Of a stretch of 62,764 nucleotides of DNA, positions 8,197-17,070 are shown in pieces. The notes beneath the pieces are model-generated. The model searched no databases. It had not been told where the DNA came from and saw only the letters and a list, made by a program, of their open reading frames with translations. Positions within the stretch are counted from its first letter, which is position 1. Each line of letters starts with the position of its first letter. A program made the position numbers and the translations under genes. Source of the DNA: Spirochaetales bacterium (GTDB taxonomy: Bacteria; Spirochaetota; Leptospiria; Leptospirales; Leptonemataceae); the NCBI GenBank assembly GCA_024233935.1, contig JACKOY010000025.1, positions 1-62,764 of the forward strand, written 5' to 3'.

Positions 8197-10293
8197 GTGA
8201 ACGATGGTCGAAACTGGATTCTCGGCGCGTGTTTGCTGATCCTGAGCGGCTGCGTGCACAACCCGGAGTCGAAAGCAAACGATGGCGTTCTGGATCTGCG
8301 CGCCTGGCAGCCGGACCAGGAACCGCGCGTGAGCCTCGACGGTGAATGGCGATTCCGCTCCGGCCTGGACCGAGGGGCCGCGGGCGATGAGCTGCAAACA
8401 ATGCCGGTACCGTCATTCATAGACCCCGGCAACCACAGCGCGGGCGTTTACAGTCTGGACATTGAATTGCCCGAAAACCCAGGGCCCCTGGGGCTCGCCT
8501 TGCCCCGCATTGGAACAGCCTATCGACTGTATGTGAACGACCTGTTGGTTTCACAGGTCGGAGAGCCGGCCATTCGCTCCCAGGAGTCCGTGCCGCAATA
8601 TCGGACCCGGGTAGTGCCACTGCCGGGGGCTGTGCGCCTGCATCTGGATCTGGAGTTCTCCAACCATGAACATCGCAAGGGCGGGATCTGGAACCATATC
8701 TGGATAGGGCCCCTGAATGAACTTCAGGTCTGGCGCGATTCGCGCGTCGCGTTCGAGATATTTCTCGTTGGCGCCCTGACCATCATGGGGCTTTACCATC
8801 TCGGACTCTGGCTATTGCGCCGAAACGAGGGTTCCCCATTGTATTTCGCAATTGTTACGCTGCTGATTGCAGTTTTGACACTGGCGAATGGACAACATCT
8901 GCTCACGCTCTTCTGGCCAACGATCCCGTGGGAAATGGGCGTAAAGCTGGACTTTCTGTCGGTGATTCTGACGCCGCTGTTTTTTGGAATGTACATGCGG
9001 GCGCTATATCCGGAAGAACTGCACCGCTCAGCGCTGCGAATCGTCCAGGCCTTCGCGCTCGTCCTGGCCATCGGTGTGCTGCTTTTTACGGCGCGTTATT
9101 ACACCTACTGGCTGCCTTACATAGAGATCGCTATTGCCGGAGCGAGTCTGTATTTTATCTATGTCATAGCGCGCTCCCTGCTGCACGGACGAGACGGTGC
9201 GCTCATCTTTCTTTTGGGCTTGCTTGCGCTGGTTCTGACCGTAGCAAACGACATTCTGGACGAGCTGGGTCTGATCGACAGCGTTCCGTTGGTCGGCGCA
9301 GGGCTTTTTGCGTTTTTGTTTTCACAATCGTTTCTTCTCTCGCGTCGTTTCGCGCACGCCTTCAAGACTTCGGAGCGGCTGGCGAGTGAATTGGCCGATT
9401 CGGAAAAGAAATACAGACGACTTGTGGAAGGCTCTAACGAAATCATTTTTTCTCTGAATCATGAAGGCCGCTTTGTTACAATAAACCGCGCAGTTCTGGA
9501 ACGACTGGGCTATAGACCTGCGGAACTACAGGGGCGGCCTCTGGCTGAATTCCTGTACGACGGCGAGGAGGGTCGTAGTTTTCTGAGCCGCGAACTGTTC
9601 AGTCAAAAGCTCGAGGAACTGCGCACCGGGAATCGAGCCATTGAGTTTCGGGCCGAGTTTCGCACACGCTACGACCAATCCTATGAACTTGACGTGCACC
9701 TGGAAAAAGTGGAGCTTGAGGATTCGCAACTAATTCTGGGACGGGCCACCAGCGCACCTGAAGACCGGCTGGCCGGCTTCTGCGAGAGCGATCATCAGAC
9801 CTACGCGATCAACAACAACATCGTAACCGCCGACCTTTTGAGCCGGCGCATCACGGCCAATCTTGTCGGGCGCCTGCCTGCCGACGAACTGACGGGAGTG
9901 CGCTTCGGTGTGCGCGAGATGCTTGTGAATGCCATTGAGCACGGCAATCTGGCGATCAGCTTCGAAGAAAAGAGCGCGGCCACCGAGAAAGGCGAGCTAC
10001 CGCAACTGCTCCTCTCCCGTCAGCGAGACGCCCGATATCGCAATCGGCGCGTGCGCGTGGAGCACCGCATCGACGATCGCATGGTCGAGTTCGTGATTGC
10101 CGACGAAGGCGCTGGCTTTGACCACGCCGGCATGCTGGCGCGCGCCCGTGAGACGGAAGCCGACAGCCACTCCGATCTTCTGCACGGGCGCGGCATTCGT
10201 ATGACCCTTCGGCTTTTCGACGAAGTCGAGTACAACAAAACCGGAAACCGCGTGCGCCTGAGAAAGACGCTCAAAATGCCGGCTCCCCGCTAA
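8197..10293 (+). CDS. 7TMR-DISM/PAS sensor with RsbW-type kinase domain
   Basis: This is a 698-residue membrane sensor. The GTG at 8197 starts a short signal with lipobox ILSGC; a TTG at 8161 is the alternative. The extracytoplasmic domain (about 30-190) contains LDGEWRFRSG and resembles 7TMR-DISM jelly rolls. About seven membrane spans follow (190-390), then a PAS domain (about 410-520). The C-terminal GHKL ATPase carries an N-box (MLVNAIEHGN), G1 (IADEGAGFD) and a G2-like GRGIRM. There is no phospho-acceptor H-box, so this is of the RsbW/anti-sigma serine kinase type rather than a histidine kinase. It likely phosphorylates a partner or sequesters a sigma factor, but no STAS partner is seen nearby. 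It lies 46 bases downstream of the EAL gene, probably in the same operon. Confidence 0.82.
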   Translation: MNDGRNWILGACLLILSGCVHNPESKANDGVLDLRAWQPDQEPRVSLDGEWRFRSGLDRGAAGDELQTMPVPSFIDPGNHSAGVYSLDIELPENPGPLGLALPRIGTAYRLYVNDLLVSQVGEPAIRSQESVPQYRTRVVPLPGAVRLHLDLEFSNHEHRKGGIWNHIWIGPLNELQVWRDSRVAFEIFLVGALTIMGLYHLGLWLLRRNEGSPLYFAIVTLLIAVLTLANGQHLLTLFWPTIPWEMGVKLDFLSVILTPLFFGMYMRALYPEELHRSALRIVQAFALVLAIGVLLFTARYYTYWLPYIEIAIAGASLYFIYVIARSLLHGRDGALIFLLGLLALVLTVANDILDELGLIDSVPLVGAGLFAFLFSQSFLLSRRFAHAFKTSERLASELADSEKKYRRLVEGSNEIIFSLNHEGRFVTINRAVLERLGYRPAELQGRPLAEFLYDGEEGRSFLSRELFSQKLEELRTGNRAIEFRAEFRTRYDQSYELDVHLEKVELEDSQLILGRATSAPEDRLAGFCESDHQTYAINNNIVTADLLSRRITANLVGRLPADELTGVRFGVREMLVNAIEHGNLAISFEEKSAATEKGELPQLLLSRQRDARYRNRRVRVEHRIDDRMVEFVIADEGAGFDHAGMLARARETEADSHSDLLHGRGIRMTLRLFDEVEYNKTGNRVRLRKTLKMPAPR

Positions 10294-10528
10294 GCCAGGC
10301 ACACGGCCGTTCGTCTCATGAGCCCGGATCCAGGAGGCGGCTCGCTGGCGCGAGATCTTCTGGATCGAGCCGCGCAGGGAAACGAAGACGCGCGAAAAGC
10401 AAACCCGGTGCGATCAATCTTGCGGAGCTCTACTGGGCATGCTGCAGGCTGGCTGCCGCCCGAAAGAATTTTGATCTGGCAAACGGACTGCTTCGGCCCT
10501 GAAAAACATGCCCGGCTGACCGCACCAA

Positions 10529-10945
10529 TTACGAACGCCGCGGCACGGGTACTGCCGGGAAGTGCGCGTGGATCTTTTCGTAGAGCACACCCCGACTGAT
10601 GGGCTTTACCATATAGTCGTCTGCCCCGAAATGCAGGGCCCGCTTGACATCTTCCATGCGCGAACTTCCGGTGCTCATAATGATGACGACTTCGTGTTTT
10701 AAGGCCCGTGCACGTTTCCGGATTTCGTCCGTTGCGACAATTCCACCCGGATAAGCCAGGCCAATGTCCATCAAGACCAGGTCCGGCCGGTGCCGTTCAA
10801 AAAGTTCATAGGCCACCTGGGGAGTCTCCGCCGGATAGACGTGAACGGGCGGCTTTGGTAGTAGAGCCAGCACCAGAGCCCGATAGTCGAGGTCGTCTTC
10901 GACGAGCAACACATTGATCTCGCTCTTTCCCTCGATAACTCGCAT
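10529..10945 (-). CDS. Single-domain response regulator
   Basis: This is a 138-residue receiver domain with no output domain. Visible residues are acidic pocket E16/D17/D18 (VEDD), phospho-acceptor D60 (VLMDIG), S91/T92 (MSTGS) and K114 (MVKPIS), so it should accept phosphate. The loop after D60 reads AYPGG instead of the usual MPxxDG. I start it at the ATG at 10945; a longer frame to 11071 adds 42 residues without receiver character. It is convergent with the 7TM kinase-like gene ending at 10293. The 235 bases between them contain nothing convincing. It probably works by protein-protein contact, perhaps with one of the nearby sensors. Confidence 0.87.
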   Translation of the reverse strand: MRVIEGKSEINVLLVEDDLDYRALVLALLPKPPVHVYPAETPQVAYELFERHRPDLVLMDIGLAYPGGIVATDEIRKRARALKHEVVIIMSTGSSRMEDVKRALHFGADDYMVKPISRGVLYEKIHAHFPAVPVPRRS

Positions 10946-11033
10946 GGACCATGCTTGCGCACCCAAAACGGACTTCAAGCAATTCATAGGGGACCGCACT
11001 GGACAGGACGAAGCGACGCGCCATATTGGGACG

Positions 11034-12143
11034 ATGCGCCATCGCCCCTGGATTGCTGCTCCGATTCTCACCCTCCTGTGCCTGGCCGGATCGGGCGGAC
11101 TCTTTGCCGAAAGGCCCGTTCCCGCCGCCGATTACGTCGTCGATCTGGCCGGACTTTTAGGCGAAGACAAGCAGCAGGTGCAACAACACCTGATCGCCTT
11201 TGAGCAGTCCACCGGGGCCCAGATGGTGGTTCTGATCGTGCCTGACACCGATGGCGAACCGATCGAAAGCTTTGCTCTTCGCGTCGCCGAAACCTGGCAA
11301 CCCGGTTCTGGCGACCAGGACAATGGCCTGCTCCTCGTTGTCAGCGCCGGCGATCGTCGCATGCGACTGGAGGTGGGTTACGGCCTGGAAGGCGTGATTC
11401 CGGACGCAACGGCCCGGCGTATTATCGCCGACGTGATTGGTCCGCACTTTCGCGAAGGGCGGTTTGCGGCCGGAATCCTTGAAGCCGTTGATGAAATCGA
11501 AGGGCGGTTGCTCGCGGAAGCTGAGACCGAAGCCTTTGACACCGGTCGAGACCAGACGGGCTACGAATCCCCCGGGTACGGATTTTTTGACCGCTTCTAT
11601 TTTGACTTCACGTTTTGTAGCCTCATCTACGCCGAGCCGTCCTACCTGCGTTTCACGCGGCTGTTTCTGTTTGCGTTGATCTTCGGAGTGGCTTTTTCCG
11701 TTCGCAAGATGTACGACCGCAAAAAGGGAACTCTTGTCGCGGCGGCGGGTTTCGTGTTCCAGGAATTGGCCCTGGGAACCTCCCTTGAGTTTGTCAACGT
11801 AGTGTGGCTGGTGCTGGGAAGTCTGCTCGCCGCGGGTGCGTTCTTTTTTCTGAGTGCGCCCGGACGCTGGTCGAGCCTGAGCACCCGAAGCGCGTCGGGT
11901 CACTCCAAACGTCCATTTCGGAGCAGTTCCGGCGGTCCCAAAAGCCGGCCGTCGTTCTCGTTTCGAAGTCGAAGTTCCAGTCGTTCCAGCTCGCGTTCCG
12001 GTTCGTCATCCTCAAGCAGTCGATCGCGGTCCAGTTCGGCATCGTCGAGCAGTCGATCGCGGTCCAGTTCGTCCAGCTCCCGGTCCTCCTTCCGTGGCGG
12101 GGGCGGAAAGTTCGGCGGGGGCGGCGCCTCGGGCTCCTGGTAG
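11034..12143 (+). CDS. TPM-domain membrane protein with Ser-rich tail
   Basis: This is a 369-residue protein. I start it at the ATG at 11034, giving a signal sequence ending near GGLFA. Residues about 30-165 form a TPM (TLP18.3/Psb32/MOLO-1) domain, including DLAGLL, DNGLLLVVS, RRMRLEVGYGLEG and IPDATARRII. Two hydrophobic segments follow (about 205-270). The C-terminal 100 residues are a low-complexity Ser/Arg tail that ends in a glycine-rich GGGG motif and SGSW, typical of YgcG-like proteins. Relatives are membrane-associated and implicated in photosystem repair or phosphatase activity; the bacterial role is unclear. The tail is encoded by short DNA repeats. It is divergent from the response regulator, with an 88-base gap. 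Confidence 0.8.
   Translation: MRHRPWIAAPILTLLCLAGSGGLFAERPVPAADYVVDLAGLLGEDKQQVQQHLIAFEQSTGAQMVVLIVPDTDGEPIESFALRVAETWQPGSGDQDNGLLLVVSAGDRRMRLEVGYGLEGVIPDATARRIIADVIGPHFREGRFAAGILEAVDEIEGRLLAEAETEAFDTGRDQTGYESPGYGFFDRFYFDFTFCSLIYAEPSYLRFTRLFLFALIFGVAFSVRKMYDRKKGTLVAAAGFVFQELALGTSLEFVNVVWLVLGSLLAAGAFFFLSAPGRWSSLSTRSASGHSKRPFRSSSGGPKSRPSFSFRSRSSSRSSSRSGSSSSSSRSRSSSASSSSRSRSSSSSSRSSFRGGGGKFGGGGASGSW
12015..12070 (+). repeat. 23-bp direct repeat in Ser-rich tail
   Basis: A 23-bp block beginning AGCAGTCGATCGCGGTCC occurs at 12015-12037 and again at 12048-12070, a 33-bp period that keeps the reading frame. It encodes Ser/Arg-rich sequence of the TPM protein. Such in-frame repeats can expand or contract by slippage. 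Confidence 0.7.
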
Positions 12144-12242
12144 GCAAAGAAACTCGGGCAAAAATGAACCTCCATCTGATATTTTTTACGCAACAAACCA
12201 AAGAATGGCGACCTCTTCTTTCAAAACGAACAGGAGAGAGAT

Positions 12243-12605
12243 ATGAACAATCTTTCGATCGCAGTGCTGGACGGAAATCTGACCGCCGATCCGGAAACCA
12301 AACAGATCGGTCAGGACCGTACGGTAACCAACTTTCGGGTGGCTTTGAACCACGAGTACGGCGCCGCGAACACGGGGGACGGCAAGGAGTTCGTGAGCTA
12401 CGTTCCGGTCGAATGCTGGAACAAGCTGGCCGAGAACTGTGGCCGCTATCTCAAGAAAGGCAGCCGCGTAACCGTGACCGGCGATATTCGCCAGGACCGC
12501 TGGAAAGACAATGACGGCCACTCCCGTAGCCAGATCAAAGTCATCGCCCAACGGGTCCGCTTTGACTCGTCGCCGCGCAAAGACGAAGACAAAAAGGCGG
12601 CCTGA
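12243..12605 (+). CDS. ssb: Single-stranded DNA-binding protein
   Basis: This is a 120-residue OB-fold protein (MNNLSIAVLDGNLTADPE at the start; NFRVALNHEY, FVPVECW-like VSYVPVECWNKLAENC, YLKKGSRVTVTGDIRQDRW). It binds single-stranded DNA during replication and repair. It is shorter than E. coli SSB (about 178), and the C-terminus is DEDKKAA rather than the acidic DDDIPF tip, so partner recruitment by the usual tip may be absent. A strong ribosome-binding site (GGAGAGAG) lies just before the ATG. A perfect hairpin terminator follows directly, so the gene appears monocistronic. Confidence 0.93.
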   Translation: MNNLSIAVLDGNLTADPETKQIGQDRTVTNFRVALNHEYGAANTGDGKEFVSYVPVECWNKLAENCGRYLKKGSRVTVTGDIRQDRWKDNDGHSRSQIKVIAQRVRFDSSPRKDEDKKAA

Positions 12606-12610
12606 GTTTC

Positions 12611-12639
12611 CGGGCGGGGCACTGCCCCGCCCGCTTTTT
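12611..12639 (+). terminator. Rho-independent terminator after ssb
   Basis: A perfect 10-bp stem CGGGCGGGGC/GCCCCGCCCG with a 3-base loop (ACT) is followed by C and five T residues. It begins 5 bases after the ssb stop codon. This is the clearest intrinsic terminator in the window. Confidence 0.93.
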
Positions 12640-12770
12640 ATCAGCTGTTCTTCAAATCCAGTCTGCGTGCCGGGAACTCCCGGTGCACAGGGAAGGCGGG
12701 GTTTGGAAGTCCGTGGTACCCGAATCCGTGGCCGTGTATTATGTGCAGCCTTGCCCGACAGACGCAGGCG

Positions 12771-15362
12771 CTAACCGGCCCGATTTAAGACCCGCGCGGC
12801 AAAACCCCGGCGTACGACGCGCAACTCTACGTTCCAGGCCGAAACCGGCAGCTCCAGAAAACGAATCAACAGATCAGTAATGGAAATCGCACCGGTTTCG
12901 GGGGAGTCGAGGTCGAACTCGACCGTGTGGCCGGAATGCGAAAGCCCCGCTATCGCCCCTGCCAGGCGGCGTTCCACGGTGCGCATGGCGCTCTGGCGCG
13001 CGTGAAGCTTGCGCACGCGTTTCTTTTTGCGGTCTCGTTTTTCGAACGATAGCGTGGCCGGGGCTTCCGCCAGAGCCCGATACACACGCAACGCCTCGTC
13101 CGGATCACGGAACTCCAGGCCATAGCGGTCACGCCGTTCCTCCGGACGGGGAGTCGGGGGAACGCGTTCCGTGATTTCCAGCTCCAGCAGATCCAGCCCC
13201 GGCGGCATGTTGCGGCGGAGTTCTGCTTCGAGCACGGGTAGGTCCGGCTTTGCATACAGTTCGACGCTCATGGTTTCACGGTCGGAGTGAAAGTAGACCG
13301 GCAGTGAGTTTTGAAAGTGAAAACGCTCGTGTTTGTTAAAGCCCCTCGAAAAGGTCATGGGCAAAGCTGCGCGCCGACAGGCCTTACGCATCGCGGTGGC
13401 CGTCTCCAGATGGCTGACGTAGACAAACGGACCGCGCTTTGCGAAGTGAAGCACCAGCACACATTGTTTTTCAAACTTGTGGTCCGGGATCGTGATGGGC
13501 TGCAGCAACTCCGGCGGAAAATCGGAGGACTTCAGAGCCTGAGGATGCGGAGGATTCATGTTTTCCTCGGTCACATTCTCAAATTTCTGAAAATCCTTAT
13601 GCAGCAACTCCGGTGAAGCGCCTTTCCCGGCGATGACTTCGTGCCAGGGTGTGCGACTGCCTCCCGGCCGCTCGTCCATCCAGAGCGCCCGGGTTTCCTC
13701 GGGAATCTCCGACAGAATCGATTCCCAGATGTCCTGCCGGAACTGGTCATCCCAGGAATCGAAACGAGCACCCCTGCGATAGGCTTCGAGAATCAAGCGC
13801 CCCACCCGATGATCGGCCCGCGAAAGCAGACCCTCGGCATAGGCCATCCAGGGATCGGGCCCGCGCAAATGCACCCGTTTGGTCTTGAGTCCGGATCGAA
13901 TGCGGGCCAGAGCGTCCCGAAAATATTCGGGCGATGCCTGACGTTCCCATTGAAACGTCGTAAAGGGCTTGGGAACAAAAAGTGAAACGGTTACGTTGAC
14001 CTGTTTGCGGGGACCGCACTCCGTCGCCAGATCGCCCAGGGCGTTCAGGGCGCGGATGAGATCATCGACCTCCCGCCCTTCGCGGTCGGGCAGACCGAGC
14101 ATAAAGTACACCTTCACCAGGTCCCAGCCGCGGCTGTAGACTTCGCGAATCAAATAGTGCAGGTTTTCTTCCGAAGATTTCTTTCGAATGCGTTCGCGCA
14201 TCAACTCGCTGCCGGCTTCGAGGGCAAAGGTCACATTGCTCCGACGAATTTTCGAAGTCATCTCGAGCACGGGTATGGTCTTCACCTGTACACGCAGGCT
14301 CGGCAACGAAAGCGAGATGCCGTTGCCGGCGTAGGTCTGCGCCATTTGAACCACCAGCTCTTCGAGCCAGGGGTAGTCGGCGATCGAAAGGCTGTGTAGC
14401 GAAACCGAATCGTTTCCGGTGCGCTTGAGCATTTCTCCGGCAACCCGCACCAGAGTGTCGATCTCGGTATGCCGGACCGGCCGCTTCCAGAATCCTGCGT
14501 GGCAGAAACGACAGCCCTGGCCACAACCGCGGTTGACTTCAACCACGACCCGGTCCTGCACAATCTCAATGCCCGGCACGATGACGTGCTCCAGGGCAGC
14601 GAAGGCGTCGCCACGATAATCACGTTTCTGAATGGCGGGCCCGGAGTAGATCGGATACTCAGCGGGTGACGCATCGTTGATATTGTAGAGATGGGGCAAG
14701 ACCAGGCCCTGAACGCCAGCCAGTTCATCAAGGATTTCAGCGCGGCTGTGGCCCTGAGTTTTTGCCCGATCAATGATCTCGCAGATTTCGATCAAAGCAT
14801 CTTCGCCATCGCCCATGAAGATGCCGTCCATAAAGTCAAAGAGCGGGAATGGGTTCGAGACCGCGGTGCCACCGGTGATGATGATGGGGTCCTGTTCGTC
14901 TCGTTCGGTTCGCAGGATAGCGATACCGGCCCGATCCAGAGCCAGGCAGAGATTTGTAAAGTGCAGCTCGTGCGCCGTGTTGAAGCCCCACAAATCGAAC
15001 GAACGCAGGGTCAGGTAATGATCCAGACTGTAGAGCGGAAGCCCGGCATCGAGAAGCGCACGTTCCATGTCGGGCCAGGGCAAAAAGACGCGATCGGCCA
15101 AAAACTCGTCTCTTCGATTCACAACATCGTAGAGAATCTTTAGACCCTGATTGCTCATGCCCAGTTCGTAGGTGTCGGGATAGGAAAGTGCCACCCGTAC
15201 GCGCGCCCGGTCGGGGTCCTTGTTGGCGATGCCGAACTCGCCGCCGGAATAACGGCCCGGCTTCTCGACCAGTTGCAGGAGCGGAATCAGGCGCTCACGA
15301 TCAATCGTTTCCGGGCGACGGCCAAAGGCGCGGGGCCGCTGAAGCTGAGACAGCTGAGTCAT
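12771..15362 (-). CDS. B12-binding-like radical SAM protein fused to DUF2344
   Basis: This is an 863-residue protein of the TIGR03960/TIGR03936 fusion type. Residues about 1-200 form the N-terminal B12-binding-like region. A radical SAM domain follows with the cluster motif CGQGCRFC (near 277-285) and extends to about 560. The C-terminal 240 residues form the DUF2344 domain (FAKRGPFVYVSHLE, FSRGFNKHERFHF). Family members often lie near ribosome or tRNA genes and are thought to modify RNA; the reaction is not established. The length matches the fused family form. The start ATG at 15362 needs no change. No operon partner is visible, and the gene is convergent with ssb, 131 bases beyond the ssb terminator. 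Confidence 0.9.
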   Translation of the reverse strand: MTQLSQLQRPRAFGRRPETIDRERLIPLLQLVEKPGRYSGGEFGIANKDPDRARVRVALSYPDTYELGMSNQGLKILYDVVNRRDEFLADRVFLPWPDMERALLDAGLPLYSLDHYLTLRSFDLWGFNTAHELHFTNLCLALDRAGIAILRTERDEQDPIIITGGTAVSNPFPLFDFMDGIFMGDGEDALIEICEIIDRAKTQGHSRAEILDELAGVQGLVLPHLYNINDASPAEYPIYSGPAIQKRDYRGDAFAALEHVIVPGIEIVQDRVVVEVNRGCGQGCRFCHAGFWKRPVRHTEIDTLVRVAGEMLKRTGNDSVSLHSLSIADYPWLEELVVQMAQTYAGNGISLSLPSLRVQVKTIPVLEMTSKIRRSNVTFALEAGSELMRERIRKKSSEENLHYLIREVYSRGWDLVKVYFMLGLPDREGREVDDLIRALNALGDLATECGPRKQVNVTVSLFVPKPFTTFQWERQASPEYFRDALARIRSGLKTKRVHLRGPDPWMAYAEGLLSRADHRVGRLILEAYRRGARFDSWDDQFRQDIWESILSEIPEETRALWMDERPGGSRTPWHEVIAGKGASPELLHKDFQKFENVTEENMNPPHPQALKSSDFPPELLQPITIPDHKFEKQCVLVLHFAKRGPFVYVSHLETATAMRKACRRAALPMTFSRGFNKHERFHFQNSLPVYFHSDRETMSVELYAKPDLPVLEAELRRNMPPGLDLLELEITERVPPTPRPEERRDRYGLEFRDPDEALRVYRALAEAPATLSFEKRDRKKKRVRKLHARQSAMRTVERRLAGAIAGLSHSGHTVEFDLDSPETGAISITDLLIRFLELPVSAWNVELRVVRRGFAARVLNRAG

Positions 15363-15570
15363 ATATGGAAGAAAAACAGGCGGGCCCCCTGTATCAAAGA
15401 CAATTTACGCGGCCTGACCCGACAAACAGGACCGTGAGTCGCCATGGAAAACGAGGGCGTGCCGGGTTGTATGGACGACAGCCGGAAAGCCCAAAAGGTC
15501 TTGCTCCCCCTCCGCCGGGTTCGTAGAGGTGGATTGTCCCGGTTGAAAACAAGGTTTAAGAAAGGCGCCT

Positions 15571-16596
15571 ATGCTGCAAAAATTGAAGATACCTGCTCTC
15601 GGAATTGGGGCCGTGCTGGCGCTGTTCCTGCTCGTCTACGAGCCGCTCTCATATACGCCACCGGCTACCGATGGGTTGCCCGCTTCCTTCGAACAGTTTT
15701 ATGCCGCCCGCCTGGCCGAAAGTGAGGCGCACCAGGCCCGTCCCAACAACGAGGAGCGTTTGGTCCGTTTTTCTCCCGGCCCCACTCCTTTCGCAATTCT
15801 CGCCATTCACGGATTTGGGGCCAGCCGCGGCGAAATGGAGTACACCGTGGATCGAATCGCCGCTCACTTTCAGGCGAACACGTACTACATGCGGCTACCG
15901 GGCCACGGCACCAACATGGACGATCACGCAAGTGTGACTTTTGAGGATTATCTGGACTCGGCCGAACTTGCCCTGGCCATGATGCCGAAACTGGGAGAAC
16001 GCATTGTTGTGGTGGGTTCCAGCACCGGCGCGCTTCTCGGGACGCATCTGGCTTCGCGTTACCCCGACCGGGTCGCCGCGCTGATCGTTGCTTCGCCGCT
16101 CTACGAGTTTCGCACTCCTGCGGCCGTTCTCTTCTACATCCCGGGGGCCATGCCGCTCGCGGAACTCGCGCTTGGCGAAATTCGCGATGCGAGCTGGCGA
16201 GAAGATCCGGAAGATCGTTTGCGACCCGGATACAACGATTACTGGCTAACTCAACAGAAATTGCGGGCGACGCTCCCACTTTCCAACCTGCGGCGCTACA
16301 TCGTCAACGACACAACCTTCGGACGCATTAGCTCTCCGGTCCTGATGTTCTACTACTATCGCGACGAAGACCACCAGGACCAGACCGTGAATGTCCAGGC
16401 AATGCTGGAGCGCTTCAGCCAGCTCGGGCGGCTCACGACATCCAATGCGCTGAACCGGGCGGTGGCGATCGAAGACGGTCATCACATTCTGTTGAGTCAG
16501 TACGTGCGCACGGACAAAGAACGCATCCTTTCGGAAAGCATCCAATTTCTGGAAGAAGTGAAGCAAGAGAGCGCCGACGCCGCGGCGATCCCGTAG
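15571..16596 (+). CDS. Alpha/beta hydrolase (serine aminopeptidase/lipase-like)
   Basis: This is a 341-residue protein with an N-terminal membrane anchor or signal (IPALGIGAVLALFLLVYEP). The oxyanion-hole motif is HGFGASRGE (near 88-96). The nucleophile is in VVGSSTGAL (GxSxG, near 150), and the catalytic His is probably in EDGHHIL (near 308). The catalytic Asp is likely in the YYRDEDHQD segment. It should hydrolyse an ester or amide of a lipid-like substrate on the periplasmic side or at the membrane. The 208-base gap upstream (15363-15570) shows no gene and no clear promoter. A complex palindrome lies 50 bases downstream. Confidence 0.85.
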   Translation: MLQKLKIPALGIGAVLALFLLVYEPLSYTPPATDGLPASFEQFYAARLAESEAHQARPNNEERLVRFSPGPTPFAILAIHGFGASRGEMEYTVDRIAAHFQANTYYMRLPGHGTNMDDHASVTFEDYLDSAELALAMMPKLGERIVVVGSSTGALLGTHLASRYPDRVAALIVASPLYEFRTPAAVLFYIPGAMPLAELALGEIRDASWREDPEDRLRPGYNDYWLTQQKLRATLPLSNLRRYIVNDTTFGRISSPVLMFYYYRDEDHQDQTVNVQAMLERFSQLGRLTTSNALNRAVAIEDGHHILLSQYVRTDKERILSESIQFLEEVKQESADAAAIP

Positions 16597-16645
16597 CGAC
16601 GACTATGGTCAGGCCTTCGGGCCGTCCGGGCCTGCGCCGGCGACG

Positions 16646-16754
16646 CTATCGTGCGGACCCGGCCTACGGTCGGTGGTGGCAAGGGCGAGGGGTAAGAGCA
16701 GTCCCATAGGGCAAACTGCCCTATGGACAAAGGACCGAAGCCGGCGCACGATAG
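16646..16754. repeat. Nested inverted repeats
   Basis: The outer arms CTATCGTGCG (16646-16655) and CGCACGATAG (16745-16754) are perfect inverted repeats. With gaps the pairing continues inward through CCGGC and CGGTC blocks. An inner perfect hairpin, CCATAGGGCA/TGCCCTATGG with an AAC loop, lies at 16704-16726. The structure sits between the hydrolase stop and a small hypothetical gene, and its inner hairpin contains the first ATG of that gene. No T-run follows, so it is not a standard terminator. It could be a structured RNA, a REP-like element or a site bound by protein. Confidence 0.6.
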
Positions 16755-17070
16755 GAGGGTGCCATCCGAAGACCCGGACCTGCTCGACCTGACCACGGCC
16801 ACGCGGCTCTGCCTGGAAAACGCGCCCCACTGGACAATGCCGGCATTGATCCTGCGGGACCCCGCGTCGAACTTCGCGGCCTGCCGTTTTCGCCCGGAGT
16901 CCGAGTTCCTCTTCCATCTGCTCTCCGAAGACGGGCGGGTTCTGGAGTTCAAGTCGGTCGAAGCGGTCCTGGAGGCCGGATGGCGTCTTGTCACCACGGC
17001 GCGCGCAAAGGAATCGCCGTTACGAAATAGTCCGCCGCTTCAGTCGCGCTGGGACGCGCGGCCTTCATAG
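16723..17070 (+). CDS. Small hypothetical protein
   Basis: This is a possible 115-residue protein that I do not recognise. The core (about 35-95) reads like a folded cytosolic domain (LILRDPASNF, EFLFHLLSEDGRVLEFKSV), which supports coding more than the flanks do. The start is doubtful: the ATG at 16723 lies inside a perfect hairpin, and the in-frame GTG at 16759 directly abuts AGGAGG, too close for normal initiation. The last 31 bases overlap the end of the convergent radical SAM gene. A 166-residue frame exists on the opposite strand, but it has shadow-like composition. Confidence 0.4.
   Translation: MDKGPKPAHDRRVPSEDPDLLDLTTATRLCLENAPHWTMPALILRDPASNFAACRFRPESEFLFHLLSEDGRVLEFKSVEAVLEAGWRLVTTARAKESPLRNSPPLQSRWDARPS

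Noticed and set aside
10318..10599. 93-codon open frame between the 7TM kinase-like gene and the response regulator
   Set aside because: Low-complexity translation, no ribosome-binding site, and it overlaps the receiver domain gene on the other strand.
15444..15725. 93-codon open frame upstream of the alpha/beta hydrolase
   Set aside because: It overlaps the start of the hydrolase in another frame and has no protein-like features.
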